The position numbers and the translations under genes are program-made. Below, piece after piece: positions 5,631 to 5,850 of a stretch of 5,850 bases of DNA. The notes beneath the pieces were generated by a model. The model was not told the origin of the DNA. It was given only the letters and a program-made list of their open reading frames with translations, and ran no database searches. Position 1 is the stretch's first letter. The number at the start of each line of letters is the position of its first letter. The stretch comes from Ruminococcus sp. (GTDB lineage: Bacteria > Bacillota > Clostridia > Oscillospirales > Ruminococcaceae): assembly GCF_019417665.1 (NCBI RefSeq), contig NZ_DXUU01000091.1:1-5850 (forward strand). The letters run 5' to 3'.

Positions 5631-5850
5631 TTGCAGAACTATGAGCCGGATGTCTCGCAGCTGCTTGCGCTGTACCAGCAGCTGGAGGATGATATCATTG
5701 CAGACATGGTGCGGCGTATGATGCGCATGGGATTTGTGTCGGAATCCACGGCATATCAGGCACAGGTTTTGCAGACCGCCGGACTGCTGTATGACGATAT
5801 CATTGCCATGATTGCGCAGCGTACCGATGCCAGCGTGGAACAGGTCAAGG
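5631..5850 (+). CDS. Phage minor capsid protein 2 (A118-type), N-terminal part (cut by window end)
   Basis: The frame from TTG 5631 stays open to the window edge and gives 73 residues: a helical N-terminus with VSQLLALYQQLEDDIIADMVRRM (8-30), MRMGFVSESTAYQAQVL (31-47), and LLYDDIIAMIAQRTDASVEQV (52-72). The pattern of a 'L...Y..le.dI..dm.RRi...g..t.sa..Q...l...G.ly.dii..ia..t..s..ev' start is characteristic of phage minor capsid protein 2, which follows the portal in A118-like phages and resembles SPP1 gp7-type head proteins carried into the capsid. The gene is preceded by a good ribosome binding site but separated from the portal by 63 bases holding two hairpins, the largest gap in the window. 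The C-terminal part is not visible, so any fused toxin or ADP-ribosyltransferase domain, known in some relatives, cannot be judged. Confidence 0.82.
   Translation, partial: MQNYEPDVSQLLALYQQLEDDIIADMVRRMMRMGFVSESTAYQAQVLQTAGLLYDDIIAMIAQRTDASVEQVK

Overview
This window is a densely packed piece of a tailed-phage or prophage late (virion morphogenesis) operon. All genes are on the + strand. It most likely comes from a long-tailed (siphovirus-type) phage of the Listeria A118 / Bacillus SPP1 sort, in a Gram-positive anaerobic host. The evidence is a PBSX-like large terminase, an SPP1/A118-type portal, an A118-type minor capsid protein 2, a Gp15-family tail gene, strong GGAGG-type ribosome binding sites, moderate GC, and one intergenic double-hairpin repeat of a style common in gut Clostridia (Ruminococcus/Faecalibacterium relatives). 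The host assignment is inference; no host gene is present.

Layout from left to right: the 3' end of a head-tail connector gene (1-86); a small connector gene resembling DUF6751 (86-418); a Minor_capsid_2 / HK97 gp10-like gene (415-753); a tail-terminator or Minor_capsid_3-like gene (755-1195); the major tail tube gene with a C-terminal Ig/cadherin-like domain (1188-2033); a tail assembly chaperone-like gene (2047-2409); a Gp15-family gene (2406-2969); the large terminase subunit (2979-4238); the portal (4242-5567); a 63-base gap with two strong hairpins (5568-5630); and the 5' part of minor capsid protein 2 from a TTG start (5631-5850, cut by the window). Apart from that gap, genes overlap by 1-8 bases or are separated by 1-13 bases, so they look co-transcribed and partly translationally coupled. 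No promoter, tRNA, CRISPR array, integrase or att site is visible, and no gene is visibly broken.

Together the genes cover DNA packaging (terminase motor and portal vertex), the portal-to-tail joint (connector set and tail terminator), the tail tube, and the factors that assist tail assembly.

The most notable point is gene order. In typical A118/SPP1/HK97-like phages the order is terminase, portal, minor capsid, major capsid, connectors, tail tube, chaperones, tape measure. Here the connector-tube-chaperone block comes first and runs straight into the terminase and portal, where a tape measure gene would be expected. The late module therefore looks circularly permuted or rearranged. The other things worth a second look are the double-hairpin repeat inside the operon and the extra domain on the tail tube. 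I see no evidence of a defence system, a cargo gene or a wholly new system in this window.
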